DNA from: Asterochloris sp. CNOR1
Taxonomy: Eukaryota; Chlorophyta; Trebouxiophyceae; Trebouxiales; Trebouxiaceae
Direction of reading: 5' to 3'
NCBI GenBank assembly: GCA_963969365.1
Contig: OZ017765.1
Coordinates: 122,501-186,500 of the forward strand
DNA length: 64,000 nucleotides
The notes under the pieces are model-generated. The model was given only the letters and a program-made list of their open reading frames with translations, was not told where the DNA came from and ran no database searches. Shown here in pieces: positions 21,952 to 35,129 of this stretch (its first letter is position 1; each line of letters opens with the position of its first letter). The translations under genes and the position numbers were made by a program.

Positions 21952-23007
21952 ATGACAACTACGAATGTTCTTGAACAAACCAGGCCCATTTTCCCGTTTA
22001 CTGCAATTGTCGGCCAAGAAGAAATGAAATTGGCTTTAATTCTAAATGTGATTGATCCTAAAATTGGTGGTGTAATGATTATGGGAGACCGTGGTACTGG
22101 AAAATCTACCACCGTAAGAGCGTTGGTTGATCTTTTGCCGGAAATAAAAGTGGTAGAAAACGACCCTTTCAATTCTCATCCAGAAGACCCCGAATTAATG
22201 AGCCAAGAGATCCAAGAGAAAATTCAGCGAAAGGAAGATATTCCAGTGATTTCAAAAAGGATTTCAATGATTGATTTACCTCTTGGTGCAACAGAAGACC
22301 GAGTTTGTGGCACAATTGATATCGAAAAGGCTTTAACCGAGGGGGTTAAGGCCTTTGAACCGGGTTTGTTAGCTAAGGCCAATAGAGGCATCTTGTATGT
22401 GGATGAAGTAAATCTATTAGATGACCATTTAGTAGATGTTTTACTAGATTCTGCTGCGTCAGGTTGGAACACTGTAGAGCGGGAAGGTATTTCGATAAGT
22501 CATCCAGCCCGTTTTATTTTGGTTGGTTCTGGTAACCCTGAAGAGGGTGAGTTAAGGCCACAACTTTTAGATAGGTTTGGAATGCACGCACAAATAGGTA
22601 CTGTAAAAGAGGCAGATTTAAGAGTTCAAATTGTTGAACAACGAGCAAGTTTTGATGAATCTCCATTAGAATTTAGGTTAAATTATCACGATGCTCAGCA
22701 ACAACTTACAGACAAATTAATCCAAGCCCGTAACAAATTAAAAGATGTAAACATTGATTTAAGTTTTAGAATAAAAATCTCACAGATTTGCTCTCAATTA
22801 AACGTAGATGGTTTAAGGGGAGATATTGTAACTAATCGTGCAAGTAAAGCCATAGCAGCTTTTGAAGGGCGCGACCAAGTAACACCTCAAGACATATTTC
22901 GAGTAATACCTTTGTGTTTAAGACACCGTTTACGCAAAGACCCTTTAGAATCTATTGATTCTGGAGACAAGGTGCGTGAAACTTTTAAAAAGGTTTTTGT
23001 TTTTTAA
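21952..23007 (+). CDS. chlI: Magnesium chelatase ATPase subunit I
   Basis: ChlI is the AAA+ motor that, with ChlD and ChlH, inserts Mg2+ into protoporphyrin IX, the first committed step of chlorophyll synthesis in the stroma. At 351 residues it has family length. Walker [10 protein letters not shown] lies at 45-53. The Walker B region [16 protein letters not shown] and the sensor segment [20 protein letters not shown] follow in order, with a C-terminal helical lid. The start [22 protein letters not shown] fits the family. The gene is plastid-encoded in many chlorophytes but nuclear in land plants. A 24 bp perfect hairpin lies 60 bp after the stop. No clear Shine-Dalgarno sequence is seen. Confidence 0.98.
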   Translation: MTTTNVLEQTRPIFPFTAIVGQEEMKLALILNVIDPKIGGVMIMGDRGTGKSTTVRALVDLLPEIKVVENDPFNSHPEDPELMSQEIQEKIQRKEDIPVISKRISMIDLPLGATEDRVCGTIDIEKALTEGVKAFEPGLLAKANRGILYVDEVNLLDDHLVDVLLDSAASGWNTVEREGISISHPARFILVGSGNPEEGELRPQLLDRFGMHAQIGTVKEADLRVQIVEQRASFDESPLEFRLNYHDAQQQLTDKLIQARNKLKDVNIDLSFRIKISQICSQLNVDGLRGDIVTNRASKAIAAFEGRDQVTPQDIFRVIPLCLRHRLRKDPLESIDSGDKVRETFKKVFVF

Positions 23008-23754
23008 AACAGTGGCATGAATACCACGAAGAGAGTTAACCAATCGTGGACCTAACTTTTTGTACCCTTCGCCCTTGTAACCAAAGGCAACTCGTCGTGT
23101 TGCCTTTGGTTACAAGGGCGAATTGTTGAGCACAAGGAAGCACAACACTTAGAGAGCAAATCCTTTCCACCAATAGCTTCGCTTGTACGAATCAAAAACA
23201 AACGATTTAACCAAGACAAAATCTGCTTTAAAATCTTGTTTTATCTGTTTGATGCAAAACAATTAGTTTTTTCAAGTACAAACAATTCCATTCAGAAAGA
23301 AAAGTAATGATCATGTTCCTTTCACGTACCAAGCATTAAAACTTTGCTTTACATCAAACACCTTTTGCAAAAGGATAAGATTAAAAGATGTTGTTGTACC
23401 CTTTGTCCTACCTACGGTTCTACGGCCTACGAAGTGTTGCGTCGTGCGAAGCAAGTGTAACCAAAGGCAACTCGTAGGCGCAATCGGTTGGTTACTTGTA
23501 CCCTTCGCCCTTGCTTGGTTGTACGGGTTACCTTTGGTTAGACGCAACACTTGCAATTCCTTAACTGAAAGTAGGAGGTAGGCGCAGGGCCTTTAGTTAG
23601 TTGTTACACGCTGTCCACATAGTTTCTTTAGGTGACAAACCACGCGCTAAAGTTGAAAGATGCGCGTGGAACGATTTAGGACGATAAACTGTTTGCCTAA
23701 ATAGGCAACCCTTGCTTCACACAACAAACTGCTTTAACTATATAAACTCTAACC
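23008..23754. other. Spacer between chlI and ycf1
   Basis: Apart from the hairpin at 23068-23122, it holds only dispersed-repeat phrases (CGTCGTGCGAAGCAAGTGTAA near 23440) and no supported gene. Confidence 0.6.
23068..23122 (+). terminator. Perfect 24 bp hairpin downstream of chlI
   Basis: TTCGCCCTTGTAACCAAAGG plus CAAC at 23068-23091 pairs perfectly with 23099-23122 across the loop TCGTCGT. It is built from the common spacer phrase ACAAGGGCGAAGGGTA and probably acts as the chlI 3' processing or stability element. Confidence 0.75.
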
Positions 23755-26700
23755 ATGTCTTTTTTAAACGTTCTAAAAGATCATACTGATGTTTTAAACA
23801 ACACTTATGATACATTGTTGAATCAGTTAGATTTAAAGGCTGTGATCCAACAAAGTAGTATATTTATTTTCTCTACTCTCAAGTTGTTTTTTAATTACCT
23901 TCTAACCTTTCAATGGGTGAAAGATTTCACTTGTTTTCCGGTCAGAATCCCTGAGATCACTCAATCTATTTTGAATGAACATCTTGTTACGGGAGGCGTG
24001 AGTTCGGGTATGTTTCCTGAGACGAGCAGCCCTTTCAACCTTTTTACCTTTTTACAACCACCTGTTTACAGAAACAACAAGTTGTTTATAGGTTTTCTAA
24101 ATAGCTTTTTCTTGTGTTTACCTATATCTGTAGTAAACCTAATTCACACTCGACGGCTGTTAGTTCAAGGTATCCCTGCTGGAATAGCTTCAGGGTTAGG
24201 AGTAATTTTGGGCCAATGGTGGCTTTTTACTTCAGTTGTATGTGGTTTTCGAATTTTTGTGATTCCTTGGTTTTCAAGTGGACCTGTTCCCTATCTTACT
24301 GGCCTTTATCTTGTTGTAACGATCATTTATGACATGACCCATCAAAGGTCTTTCGTACCGATTCCAAAGTTTGAAACTGGGAAATTAGTGCGAATTTTTC
24401 TTTTAAGCTTTGCTTTAGCTTGGACTGAACAAAGTTGTATCTTTTCTCATTTAAACAATTTTACTTTAGACCTTCACTCTTCCCTTTTACAATCGCACAC
24501 TTCAAACTCATTCTTATCTCATTTGAGCTATTCAATCGGTCTCTTGATTGGTTCAACTTTCTTTATTGGTTTGTTTGGATGGCTCTCAATTAGGCTTTTT
24601 CGGTTTGCTCCTTCGGTTCTAGGCATGTTTTATTCTACATGGCTAATAAGAGTTAATCGTGGACTACTCGTTTTAATAATGTGTCTTGCTGTCACTTCCA
24701 TCCCTTATTATGGCTTGGATTATTTGATAGCAAAGCCTTTAGGGTTTTTATCTCAAGACCAAACTTTGTCGAAAACAATTCTTTCACCACGCCTTGACAG
24801 TCGGTGGGGTTTTAGCAAGCCAGATCGTCTAGATTGTGCACACCTTCCAGAGCTGATGCCCTTTCAACGCACTCGATATCTGCTGAATAACCCACTACGA
24901 TTCGATGAAAAGGTTAATTTCTCGACTGATTACGTGACAGAGACAGAGTATGTCCGGAAAAAAAACAGAACACCTGAACGTAAGATAAGAGCAATGCGAG
25001 ATTTGGGTCGAAGTGTGAATGAGAAATTCGGTGCTTTTTTTAAAAACTGGAACCCGTTAAGTAATTACAACAAAAAAGTATCTCTTGATGAAAAGAAAGA
25101 TCTTGCCCAAGGTAGAAGCAGGACAAATCGCAAAAGCAAACCTTTAGTGGAGTTTGATGAGAAATTAGACTCAACTAAGTCAACGATAAGTCCAGTTAGC
25201 GACGATACAATTTTTACACTTGACCTCGGCCTATTTGCGAATTGGGACAAATATTTCCAACCTAGTGTAACCGTTCAAGCCCAATCCGATTACGCTTTTA
25301 ATAGCCGTTTCCGCCTAAAACCAGGTAGGCGCCTTTCTCAAGCCTGGTTGACTAAACGGTATCTCGCCAATCCAGTTTATAAATCTTTGTTAAAAACCGA
25401 TATTGACTTTTTTATTAATAGGCAACCGTCAAGATTTAAACTCTCACCTGTTCAAGAAGCAAACTTGGTTGAAAATCGAACCAAATTAGCGAAATATTAT
25501 AATACTCTTCATGCTTACGACAAATTGGATATATTCCAACCGTCCCTAATTAGAGCAAAAGACTTGGCTCGTACTCCGTACAAACCTAGTGTTAAACAGT
25601 CGGGTCCTAAGCGTTACAGTTATGCAAACCATGTTTACAATCAACAGTTTAAGGGATCAATGTCAATTGTTCGACGGTTGTTTTCGTTGAAATTCTCCGC
25701 TGAAAAAAGTGACAATGACGACAACTACCAGCGTTCGAACGCTCGTCGGGTCTTAAAATACGACCAACCTTTGTTTCGTGAAAAAGAGATTAACACCAAG
25801 CATGAAGAGTTACCACAACTTTTGGACTTTCAACTGCAAACGGGGTCGCAAGCCACTTACGAGCAAAGTACTAATAAAGGTAACCGTTTTGCTCCACTTG
25901 CTTCTGCTACGAGTGAAACTCTTGCTGATGCCATAGCAAGTCCGCCCATAAACGGAGAAAGGGTGGTCAATCAAAACAAAACGCAGGATTCTTCTGATTT
26001 ACAAGCGGTTGAAACAGATCAAGAAGAAACGCTTGTATTGGTTCCCAACGGTCAAAACCATGTGTGGCCTTCTTCCAAGGAGTTTGTGTATGATTCGGAA
26101 TCGACCCCTTTTTATGGTGGTTGGGACCAATCAAATCGAAGATTTGTTTTAACTAACTCTTTGTTACCGAGGGTTTATAGTGTGTGGGATGTTACGGGTC
26201 AAAAAGACATCTTTAACCCAAAACACAGACCGATATTTCCTAAGGTGGGAGCTGATAAAACACCAAGTTGGTCGAGTTGGACTTTGATTGAGGCTAAATA
26301 CGTGGAGAGGTACCCACAATACCCACCACCGGAGACGAAATCAGAATCAGAATTAGAATTAGAACGAGAATTAAAATTAAAATTAGAACGAGAACCAACA
26401 ACAGAAGAAGAGAAAGCAAAAAGAGAGGCAGAAGAGAAAGAGAAAGAAGAAGAAGAAGAGAAAGCAAAAGAAGAAGCAGAATACCTTAAATATCTACAAG
26501 AAGAGGCGAAAACGGAGATCGAGGAAAACGAGCGCCAATGGGCAGAAGCCGAAGGTGAAAGGTTAGCGGAGATGAGATCCTGGGGCCAACAACCGAATGT
26601 TATAAGTTTTACAACATGGCCTCTAGAAAGAGACGAGGTTGATAAAAGTTTGGAAGATAATACCCCATACAAACTCTTTTTTAAGGGTGTAGTAAATCCA

Positions 26701-26997
26701 AAAAACCATCGCTATTTACTGAAAAGATCAGAGTTTCTCGTGCGAGCTGAGCATGTGTTTGGGGTGCCTGAACCGGAGGAGGATATGTTACAGGATATAA
26801 TTGAGATACATCAGCCTTCAACTTACCCCCCGTTTTTGGAACCCACACCACGTCGGGGGGTGATAAGGAACATTACTCCGTCTAATTTAGGTGGTTTTGT
26901 TTGGCCTGGACACAAGAATTTAAAATTTAAGTTTGTCGTCTTGAAAACACCTTTACAAGAGCGTCCATTCCCTCCGCATCAGAAAGATTCAAACTAA
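23755..26997 (+). CDS. ycf1: Ycf1/Tic214-type membrane protein
   Basis: Ycf1 is a large inner-envelope protein. In Chlamydomonas and land plants it has been assigned to the protein import (TIC) complex; that role is debated. The product is 1080 residues. About six hydrophobic segments fill residues 1-330 (for example FLCLPISVVNLIHTRRLLVQ, a family-like region). A long hydrophilic Lys/Arg/Glu/Ser-rich part follows. Residues about 860-945 form a glutamate/lysine-rich coiled coil (EEEKAKREAEEKEKEEEEEK). The C-terminal 130 residues contain PPFLEPTPRRGVIRNITPSN. Sequence is poorly conserved in this family, so the call rests on architecture and the N-terminal membrane block. A 10 bp hairpin follows the stop. 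Confidence 0.85.
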   Translation: MSFLNVLKDHTDVLNNTYDTLLNQLDLKAVIQQSSIFIFSTLKLFFNYLLTFQWVKDFTCFPVRIPEITQSILNEHLVTGGVSSGMFPETSSPFNLFTFLQPPVYRNNKLFIGFLNSFFLCLPISVVNLIHTRRLLVQGIPAGIASGLGVILGQWWLFTSVVCGFRIFVIPWFSSGPVPYLTGLYLVVTIIYDMTHQRSFVPIPKFETGKLVRIFLLSFALAWTEQSCIFSHLNNFTLDLHSSLLQSHTSNSFLSHLSYSIGLLIGSTFFIGLFGWLSIRLFRFAPSVLGMFYSTWLIRVNRGLLVLIMCLAVTSIPYYGLDYLIAKPLGFLSQDQTLSKTILSPRLDSRWGFSKPDRLDCAHLPELMPFQRTRYLLNNPLRFDEKVNFSTDYVTETEYVRKKNRTPERKIRAMRDLGRSVNEKFGAFFKNWNPLSNYNKKVSLDEKKDLAQGRSRTNRKSKPLVEFDEKLDSTKSTISPVSDDTIFTLDLGLFANWDKYFQPSVTVQAQSDYAFNSRFRLKPGRRLSQAWLTKRYLANPVYKSLLKTDIDFFINRQPSRFKLSPVQEANLVENRTKLAKYYNTLHAYDKLDIFQPSLIRAKDLARTPYKPSVKQSGPKRYSYANHVYNQQFKGSMSIVRRLFSLKFSAEKSDNDDNYQRSNARRVLKYDQPLFREKEINTKHEELPQLLDFQLQTGSQATYEQSTNKGNRFAPLASATSETLADAIASPPINGERVVNQNKTQDSSDLQAVETDQEETLVLVPNGQNHVWPSSKEFVYDSESTPFYGGWDQSNRRFVLTNSLLPRVYSVWDVTGQKDIFNPKHRPIFPKVGADKTPSWSSWTLIEAKYVERYPQYPPPETKSESELELERELKLKLEREPTTEEEKAKREAEEKEKEEEEEKAKEEAEYLKYLQEEAKTEIEENERQWAEAEGERLAEMRSWGQQPNVISFTTWPLERDEVDKSLEDNTPYKLFFKGVVNPKNHRYLLKRSEFLVRAEHVFGVPEPEEDMLQDIIEIHQPSTYPPFLEPTPRRGVIRNITPSNLGGFVWPGHKNLKFKFVVLKTPLQERPFPPHQKDSN

Positions 26998-27077
26998 CTT
27001 TTCAGAACACCTCCTACTTACGGTTCAAAGTGATATTTGGTTGTCTTTTACCTTTTACAAGGTTGTTTTCGTGCTAA

Positions 27078-27103
27078 CTGGAACTAGGTTGAGCTAGTTC
27101 CAG
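27078..27103 (+). terminator. Hairpin downstream of ycf1
   Basis: CTGGAACTAG pairs perfectly with CTAGTTCCAG across the 6-base loop GTTGAG, 81 bp after the ycf1 stop. Likely 3' end or stability element. Confidence 0.6.
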
Positions 27104-27202
27104 CTAGTTCCGGCAAGATTTAACTTACCTTATATCTTTACTACCTTGTTGTGCTTGTAGCCGAAGGCAACACAAGCAATAAAACCGTTTCTTATTTAAA
27201 AA

Positions 27203-28586
27203 TGCAAAGCAAGACAATTTGTCTCAAAATACCGACTCCTCTAGCGAAAACGAAAACTTAAACTTCGATAGGGGTAACAGTCAGTCAAGAAGCCAAGCAG
27301 AACCAAGCAGAAAAATAGATTATCAAGCAACCCAAGAAACTTTAAAACACTTTGATGCCTTGAAACAACGAGCAGGTAAAGGTACAATAGAGGTAAATGA
27401 TAGATTAGAAACAAGTCACGAAACAGATTTTGAAAAGCCTATAAAAACTCAAGCATCCTCGTTAAAAAAAAAGGTTAAAAGACAGGGCCAACAATTCTGC
27501 AAACTACTTGAACAACCATACACACGTAGGGTTGGAACAAGGTTGGAACACAAATCGATAGTGTTATAAATCACGTTAAAGACGCAAACCCTGCGAAAAA
27601 ACTTGGTAGATTTATGGATAAGAAGAGATTCGAACAACTTTAAGACAAATTAGAATTACAACAACACTTAACAGAACATCACCAAGAATTACAACAATCT
27701 AATTGCCAAACAAGCAACATACAAACACTTGTTTTGACGTGCGCGGTCTCGTTTTAGGGAAACGTTTTTGTTGGTTTGGTAAGAGTTTTCTTTGGACCTC
27801 AAATTGTTCGTCAAGGAGAACTTTTATCCAGTAATTTTACAAAAAATGTGGGGCCGGATCTCTCTGTTAACTTTGGGCACAAAAACAAGAACCAACAAAA
27901 CGGGGTACAAGTCTATGTTTCTGCGAGTCAAGGTTAGGCAAGTGTTGAATCTGGTTTTTCTAAAAGTCATTGGCAGCACCAGTTTGTAATAGAACCAACT
28001 ATTCCTGTCAACGATTCTTTATTTTACCACACGCCTATTAGTTAAAAGCCAGTTTTTTACCGCCTTGGTAACCCCCTCGAACTGGGTTGAAAACAGTACA
28101 ATCACCGTTGGTGATACACGTTTGGCGTTTTTGAAAGCAATGTATGTAGGTTCAAGAGTGTTGTGTTGGCAGTTGAAAAGTTGAACAATTACGTAAAATT
28201 CACCTTTTTTAGCATTTTTAAAGCTGATGAAACTTTAGAACGAGACAATTTGTTTTGGATTGATCAACAACCACTCGAAAAAAAAGCAGAATTAAAACCT
28301 AAAAAAGAGAGTGTTGTTGGTGCTGAAACAAGAGGTAATTCGATCACAAGTACTCAATTGTTACGAGACTTGGAAAATATTGCGGTTGATGTGCAAAACC
28401 AAGGTAAATCTGCTCAAACTGAAACAAAGCATCAAAACCAGACCGCACCTTCACAGGAAACCCCTTCTACCTTGAAAACATCAAGGGTTATCACCTGTGT
28501 TGTATGTAAGTTTAGGTGTAATTTTGGGCAAAATCGGACTAAACTTTTTAAACAGGTTTAAAAACAAAAAAAAGGATGACGAATGA
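27203..28586 (+). pseudogene. Decayed paralog of the ORF at <1-1023
   Basis: An opening frame gives 116 polar, helical residues ending at a TAA at 27567-27569. From about 27520 the protein-like text moves to another frame, which stays recognisable for about 1 kb across six stops (TAA, TAG, TAG, TAA, TGA, TGA) to a TAA at 28559-28561. That frame contains GRFMDKKRFEQL, then the beta-rich block VGLVRVFFGPQIVRQGEL with NFGHKNKNQQNGVQVYVS. These match GPVEVGFGPLIKVERG and NFDHSNTNRESGIEVLLA in the ORF at <1-1023. After a further frameshift near 28470 comes a hydrophobic helix with the tail FLNRFKNKKKDDE, like FIKKFKNRKNDF of the 1519-2398 copy, ending at a TGA at 28584-28586. It is a pseudogene of the family. 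The 132-codon open stretch 28163-28561 is part of it. Confidence 0.6.
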
Positions 28587-29325
28587 TGGTTTTGGATATA
28601 AAGTTTATTCAAAACACTCTCTTTATTCACTCTCTTTTTTTGTCACGATGTGAATTGTGAAACAGCCAATTGGAAGGTATCGATTTGTTTTTCGAACAAC
28701 TCCGTTTATTGTGTGTGATTGTTTTGCACGTAAAGTATTGTTTGTTTCCTTTACACAAGGACGTGTTAGATATTGCGTTTGTTTATAATACCGGGTAAAA
28801 TTGATGGATCGCAGATAGCACGCCTTACTTATAACCCAAGAAAAGATACTTGATGCTACATCTTCTTTGTGTTGTTTGTCCTACGTACAAATCAATTGTA
28901 CCCTTGGGATGTAGCAACACTTGTAGCCAAAAGTAACACGGCCGGCTTTCTTCGGCGCACGTCTTTTTTTTTACCAGCAATCGGTATTATGTCCGAAGGA
29001 AAACTACAAAACGTAGAATAAGCAACACACTGTTTTCTCTTATTGCGTCGTACTTTCAAGCAAAGGTTTTAACAAGAGGTTAAGGGTATAAATTTAGTAA
29101 AGAACAACGCTTTACTTGGCCTTACAATTACAAGAGGTTTAGAAAAGAAGGACAAACCTTTGGTCTTGCGTGCTTCTAACGATTTTTGCGGACGTAAGCG
29201 CAAGCACGAGAAGAGCAAAAGAACGCAACTAGAAAAGTAAAGCAAATTACAGAAACAAAACATAATGATTTGTATAAATATAGACAATCCAATTAAACCG
29301 AAACGAGACAATATGTAATAATCAT
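28587..29325. other. Spacer before trnS
   Basis: 0.74 kb with no supported gene. Confidence 0.55.
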
Positions 29326-29412
29326 CGGAGCGAGAGGGATTCGAACCCTCGGTGCAGTTACCTACACACTCGATTAGCAATCGAGCTCTTTCGGCCACTC
29401 AGACATCACTCC
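29326..29412 (-). tRNA. trnS-GCU: tRNA-Ser (GCU)
   Basis: An 87-nt class II tRNA on the minus strand: acceptor GGAGTGA pairs with TCGCTCC (one G-U), discriminator G, anticodon loop TTGCTAA gives GCU, long variable arm TGTGTAGGTAACTGCACC, T arm GAGGG-TTCGAAT-CCCTC. Confidence 0.96.
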
Positions 29413-30107
29413 TAGTTAAAAACTATTATAAAACTTATTGATCTTTCAGTAAACACTATTCCTGGAATTGTTTGACCTTTTTGCTTGTTTTTACATGATG
29501 TGCTTGCAAAGCACTAATTTTGGCCCAACTGCGTTCGAGGTAAGCGTACCAACTCGTGTTGCGTCAACTTGCTTTCCACGTAGTGTGGCCTTTGGCTACA
29601 AGAACAAAGGGTATAAGATCTAACTGCTTGCAAACCACTTTCTTGGCTGCAAGTAGGACGTAGAAACACCTTTGGTTAGCCCACGTCGACAAGTTCGCTT
29701 TGGTTACACGTCTACGAGCGAAGCGCGTCGCGTAAAAAGAGGTGCTCTGCTTTACGTTAGAAGCACTTTGGAACAACCAAATGGAGAACTGACTAGAGGT
29801 CTTGATTCGCAGGAACACGTAGTGCTTCTAGTTTTGTGCTTACTTTGCACGCAAACAAACGTAAAAGCATAAACTGCTTGCGCGTACGTGTTGCGTTATC
29901 CTTTGCGTAGAAAGGGTACAATAACAAAGTATTGACTTTGTGTTGTCAGCCAAAGGTAACAGGTGTGCAAAGATCAGGGTATAGGTCTAGCAAGAGTATC
30001 CCCTCGCCCCCTTGTAACCAAAGGTATGCAAAACAATTAAACGGTGCAACACGTGATTATATCTTATAAAATCTCTGTTAAATACGCATTTCTTGTTTTC
30101 ACTAATC
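29413..30107. other. Spacer between trnS and the trnfM relic
   Basis: 0.7 kb of repeat-rich spacer with no supported gene. The phrase TTCGCTTTGGTTACACGTCT near 29697 recurs near 30610 and 40928. Confidence 0.55.
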
Positions 30108-30164
30108 TGGTACCTTACAAGGCGCATAACCCTGAACGCGTAGATTCGAACCCTACCCTCGCTA
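30108..30164 (+). pseudogene. Degenerate trnfM-CAU fragment
   Basis: 57 bp aligns without gaps to the trnfM at the window end (minus strand, 63944-64000) with about 14 mismatches. The pieces TGGTA, CAAGGC.CATAA and CGTAG.TTC.AA.CCTAC keep their order. The anticodon CAT is present but base 33 is G instead of U, the anticodon and T stems have mismatches, and no 5' acceptor half is evident. It is read as a decayed second copy. Confidence 0.6.
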
Positions 30165-31844
30165 CTACATTTACCGTTTCTAAGCTTTTCTTTGTTTTTG
30201 GTTGCATAGCAAGATTTGCTTTATACGCGGATTTTTACATCCCACGAATAGGTCTACTAACCAAAGGTTGTGTTGCTTTGAGCTACAAGTGGTTCGCTCG
30301 AAAGTGCTTTGCTTCACATGAGAAATAAGATTATTTGCTATTAATTAATTTTAACTACACGTTACGTAGCAAAAGATGTGGGCTTGTTATGTTAGGTAAT
30401 TTAGCTTACGTGTGAAGCGGATTCTAGATAAAACGTGAGCACAACAGTACAAGCGCAGTACATCTACTAACTAAAGGTCGTCCTTTGCTCCACGCCAAGC
30501 ACATCAGAAGCAATTGTTGAACCGTAAGTAAAACAGCAAGAGTTGTACCTTTTGTCCAAAAAAAGACGCAACATGTGTTACGTCTATCTGTAATTTGTCT
30601 TGCTCTGAGTTCGCTTTGGTTACACGTCTACAAGCTTCCTTCGGTGCACGTGAGAAGCAAGTGTTTCGCTCGAAAACACAATACAAGAGTGCAACGGGAT
30701 GGGCCCAAGGATGCACATAGTGTTTCACTCGCAAGTTTAGTAAAAGATGCAACGTTTTGTGTTGTCTTGCTTGGCACTTGTAGCCAAAGCGAACACATCC
30801 CAAAGAATAGGTTATAAGCTTACTACCTGTTGCATTTAAAAGATTTGTTTTGCATTACACGGGGTCTTGCTTTGCGGTCAAAGGTAAAGGTGAGTGCTTT
30901 GCAAAGGTAGGACGTACTTTGCATGAAAAGGGTACAAAATCTATATCCACATTTCAGGCAGCCCATTAACTAGATTGCTTTTGCTCCGTATTTACCATAA
31001 AACTAGGACGTAACACTTGTGTAGAACCGAGTTAGTAACCAATTCCACTTGAAGCAACGTTTTTTTTAAGTTTGATGTGTATAAAAACATCCAACCAGAA
31101 TACAATATGTGTTGTTTCAGAAACATGTTGTTTTTGGCTACAACACGAACAAAGGTACAATCTTAACAAAAAACTAAAACATGTCTTTGCGTGTTACATA
31201 TGTTTCATGTAAAATAACTTAAAAGAGATTTTTAAATCAATAAAGCTCTTGTGTACAAGTTAGTGAAAGTTTAATCTTTTTTAAAGAGTATAAAATACGG
31301 ACTGAGACAGACTGCTTAATATGTAACTTTTTCTTACATGTACTGGAAACTACTTGTACCCGTCTTACCTTCGATTTGGATGGCAACACTTGGTGCAAAA
31401 CGCAGTTTTCAGCTTTGAAAGCATTGGTTGGCCAACAAAAGCAGTGTTGTTTGTGTTGCGTCTACCTACGGTTTTCAGCAAGTGCAACCATTCCTTGATC
31501 GAAGATAGAACGTACCACGTCTTTTTTTTACCAGCACGTCTTGCTTTACCATCAGCATATTCGTAGAAAAGAACACAATTAACCGTGCTACTTTGTCTTG
31601 CGCGTCCAAAGGACGTGTTGCTACAACCGAAGCGAGTGCTTTACATGGATAAGTTTACGAGATTCTTGTCGTGGCCAAAGGCAACACTTGGTGTCACGAC
31701 CTATCCTTGATCGAAGATAGGACGTACCAAGACGCGCATGTTTTCCTGAACCGTAGAACCGTAGGTAGGACAAGCAAAAGGTACAAATCCAAGCATTTGC
31801 TTTGCACAAGTCACAAACTAAATAAAAACATTAAGGGGATAGTA
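30165..31844. other. Long spacer upstream of chlL
   Basis: 1.68 kb with no supported gene. It holds inverted copies of the composite dispersed repeat near 31450-31512 and the left 68 bp inverted-repeat arm at 31671-31738. Short frames here translate into repeat phrases. Confidence 0.6.
31671..31738 (+). repeat. Left arm of the 68 bp inverted repeat flanking chlL
   Basis: It is the exact reverse complement of 32935-33002 over all 68 bases. It begins GTGGCCAAAGGCAACACTTG and contains the hairpin core CCTATCCTTGATCGAAGATA. Recombination between the arms would invert the chlL segment. Confidence 0.95.
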
Positions 31845-32738
31845 ATGAAATTAGCTGTTTATGGAAAAGGTGGGATTGGTAAATCGACCACAAGTTGTAA
31901 CATCTCAATTGCTTTGGCAAGGCGAGGTAAAAAAATCTTACAAATAGGATGTGATCCAAAACATGACAGTACTTTTACTTTGACCGGATTTTTGATACCT
32001 ACAATAATAGATACCTTACAAGCAAAAGATTATCATTATGAAGACGTTTGGCCTGAGGATGTGATTTATCAAGGATATGGTGAAGTTGATTGTGTTGAAG
32101 CAGGAGGCCCGCCGGCAGGGGCTGGGTGTGGCGGTTATGTTGTAGGGGAGACTGTTAAACTTTTAAAAGAATTAAATGCTTTTTACGAATATGACATTAT
32201 TCTTTTTGATGTTTTGGGTGATGTGGTTTGTGGTGGTTTTGCAGCCCCTTTAAATTACGCCGATTACTGTGTAATTATTACAGACAATGGGTTTGATGCC
32301 TTGTTTGCAGCAAATAGGATTGTGGCTTCAGTTCGTGAAAAAGCACGTACCCATCCTTTACGATTAGCCGGTTTGGTAGGGAATCGAACAGCAAAACGTG
32401 ATTTAATTGATAAATATGTTGAGGCTTGTCCAATGCCTGTTTTAGAGGTGTTACCTTTAATAGAAGACATCAGAGTTTCTCGAGTAAAGGGTAAAACACT
32501 TTTTGAAATGGCCGAGGTAGAAAGAGATTTGAATTACGTTTGTGATTTTTATTTAAACATTGCAGACCAATTGTTAGCTCGACCAGAAGGGGTTGTTGCT
32601 AATGAATTAGGAGACCGCGACTTGTTTACCTTACTTTCCGATTTCTATTTAAACCCTGGCGAAAATGAAAAGGCGGGAAAAGTGGGTTCTTCTGAAGGAA
32701 AACAAGAGTTGGAGAATTTAGATTTTATAATGATATAA
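31845..32738 (+). CDS. chlL: Light-independent protochlorophyllide reductase, iron protein
   Basis: ChlL is a NifH-like homodimeric ATPase that passes electrons to the ChlN-ChlB catalytic component. This reduces protochlorophyllide to chlorophyllide in the dark. The product is 297 residues. The P-loop GKGGIGKST lies at 7-15. The cysteines that hold the intersubunit 4Fe-4S cluster are C95 (in [11 protein letters not shown]) and C129 (in [10 protein letters not shown]). The start at 31845 was chosen from the family N-terminus [10 protein letters not shown] and an AAGGGG ribosome-binding-like sequence about 10 nt upstream; an in-frame upstream extension is repeat-derived. chlN follows 462 bp downstream on the same strand. 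chlB is not in the window. Confidence 0.98.
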   Translation: MKLAVYGKGGIGKSTTSCNISIALARRGKKILQIGCDPKHDSTFTLTGFLIPTIIDTLQAKDYHYEDVWPEDVIYQGYGEVDCVEAGGPPAGAGCGGYVVGETVKLLKELNAFYEYDIILFDVLGDVVCGGFAAPLNYADYCVIITDNGFDALFAANRIVASVREKARTHPLRLAGLVGNRTAKRDLIDKYVEACPMPVLEVLPLIEDIRVSRVKGKTLFEMAEVERDLNYVCDFYLNIADQLLARPEGVVANELGDRDLFTLLSDFYLNPGENEKAGKVGSSEGKQELENLDFIMI

Positions 32739-34652
<1,914 letters not shown>

Positions 34653-35129
34653 GGTAATACAACCCAAGGTTCGCACGTACGGTAACTTGTGTAAAGCTGT
34701 TAGAGTACATGTTCTATAAAACGGGTACTGATCTCAAAAACCTTTTTTGGTACGAGTCAAGGTTTTTCTACCTCCTATCATGGTTTAATTACATAACAAA
34801 ACAAATTGTGTGCTATCTGAAACAAGATTAGACCCAACAAGTGTGCCCTTTAGTGGCGTGTATTGCTTGTTTCTGCTCGGCTACCATTAGGTAGTCTATA
34901 AAAAGGGGTTGTACCCTTCGGTACAACTCCATCGCAAAACAGAAAAACAAGAAAGTGAATTGCGTTCGAGTCGTGGGCAACAAAGTCTTGATGCGTCTAC
35001 TGCTACCTACTTGCTGCGCACAAGCAATTTTTTGACGAGTAGACTTTGCTTCACGAAAAAACTTTCTTGTTTTTGTTGTAAACTAACCTATTACTTGGTC
35101 AAATTATTAGAAACTAAATCATTGTAAAA
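34653..35129. other. chlN-trnT spacer
   Basis: 477 bp with no supported gene. Confidence 0.55.
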
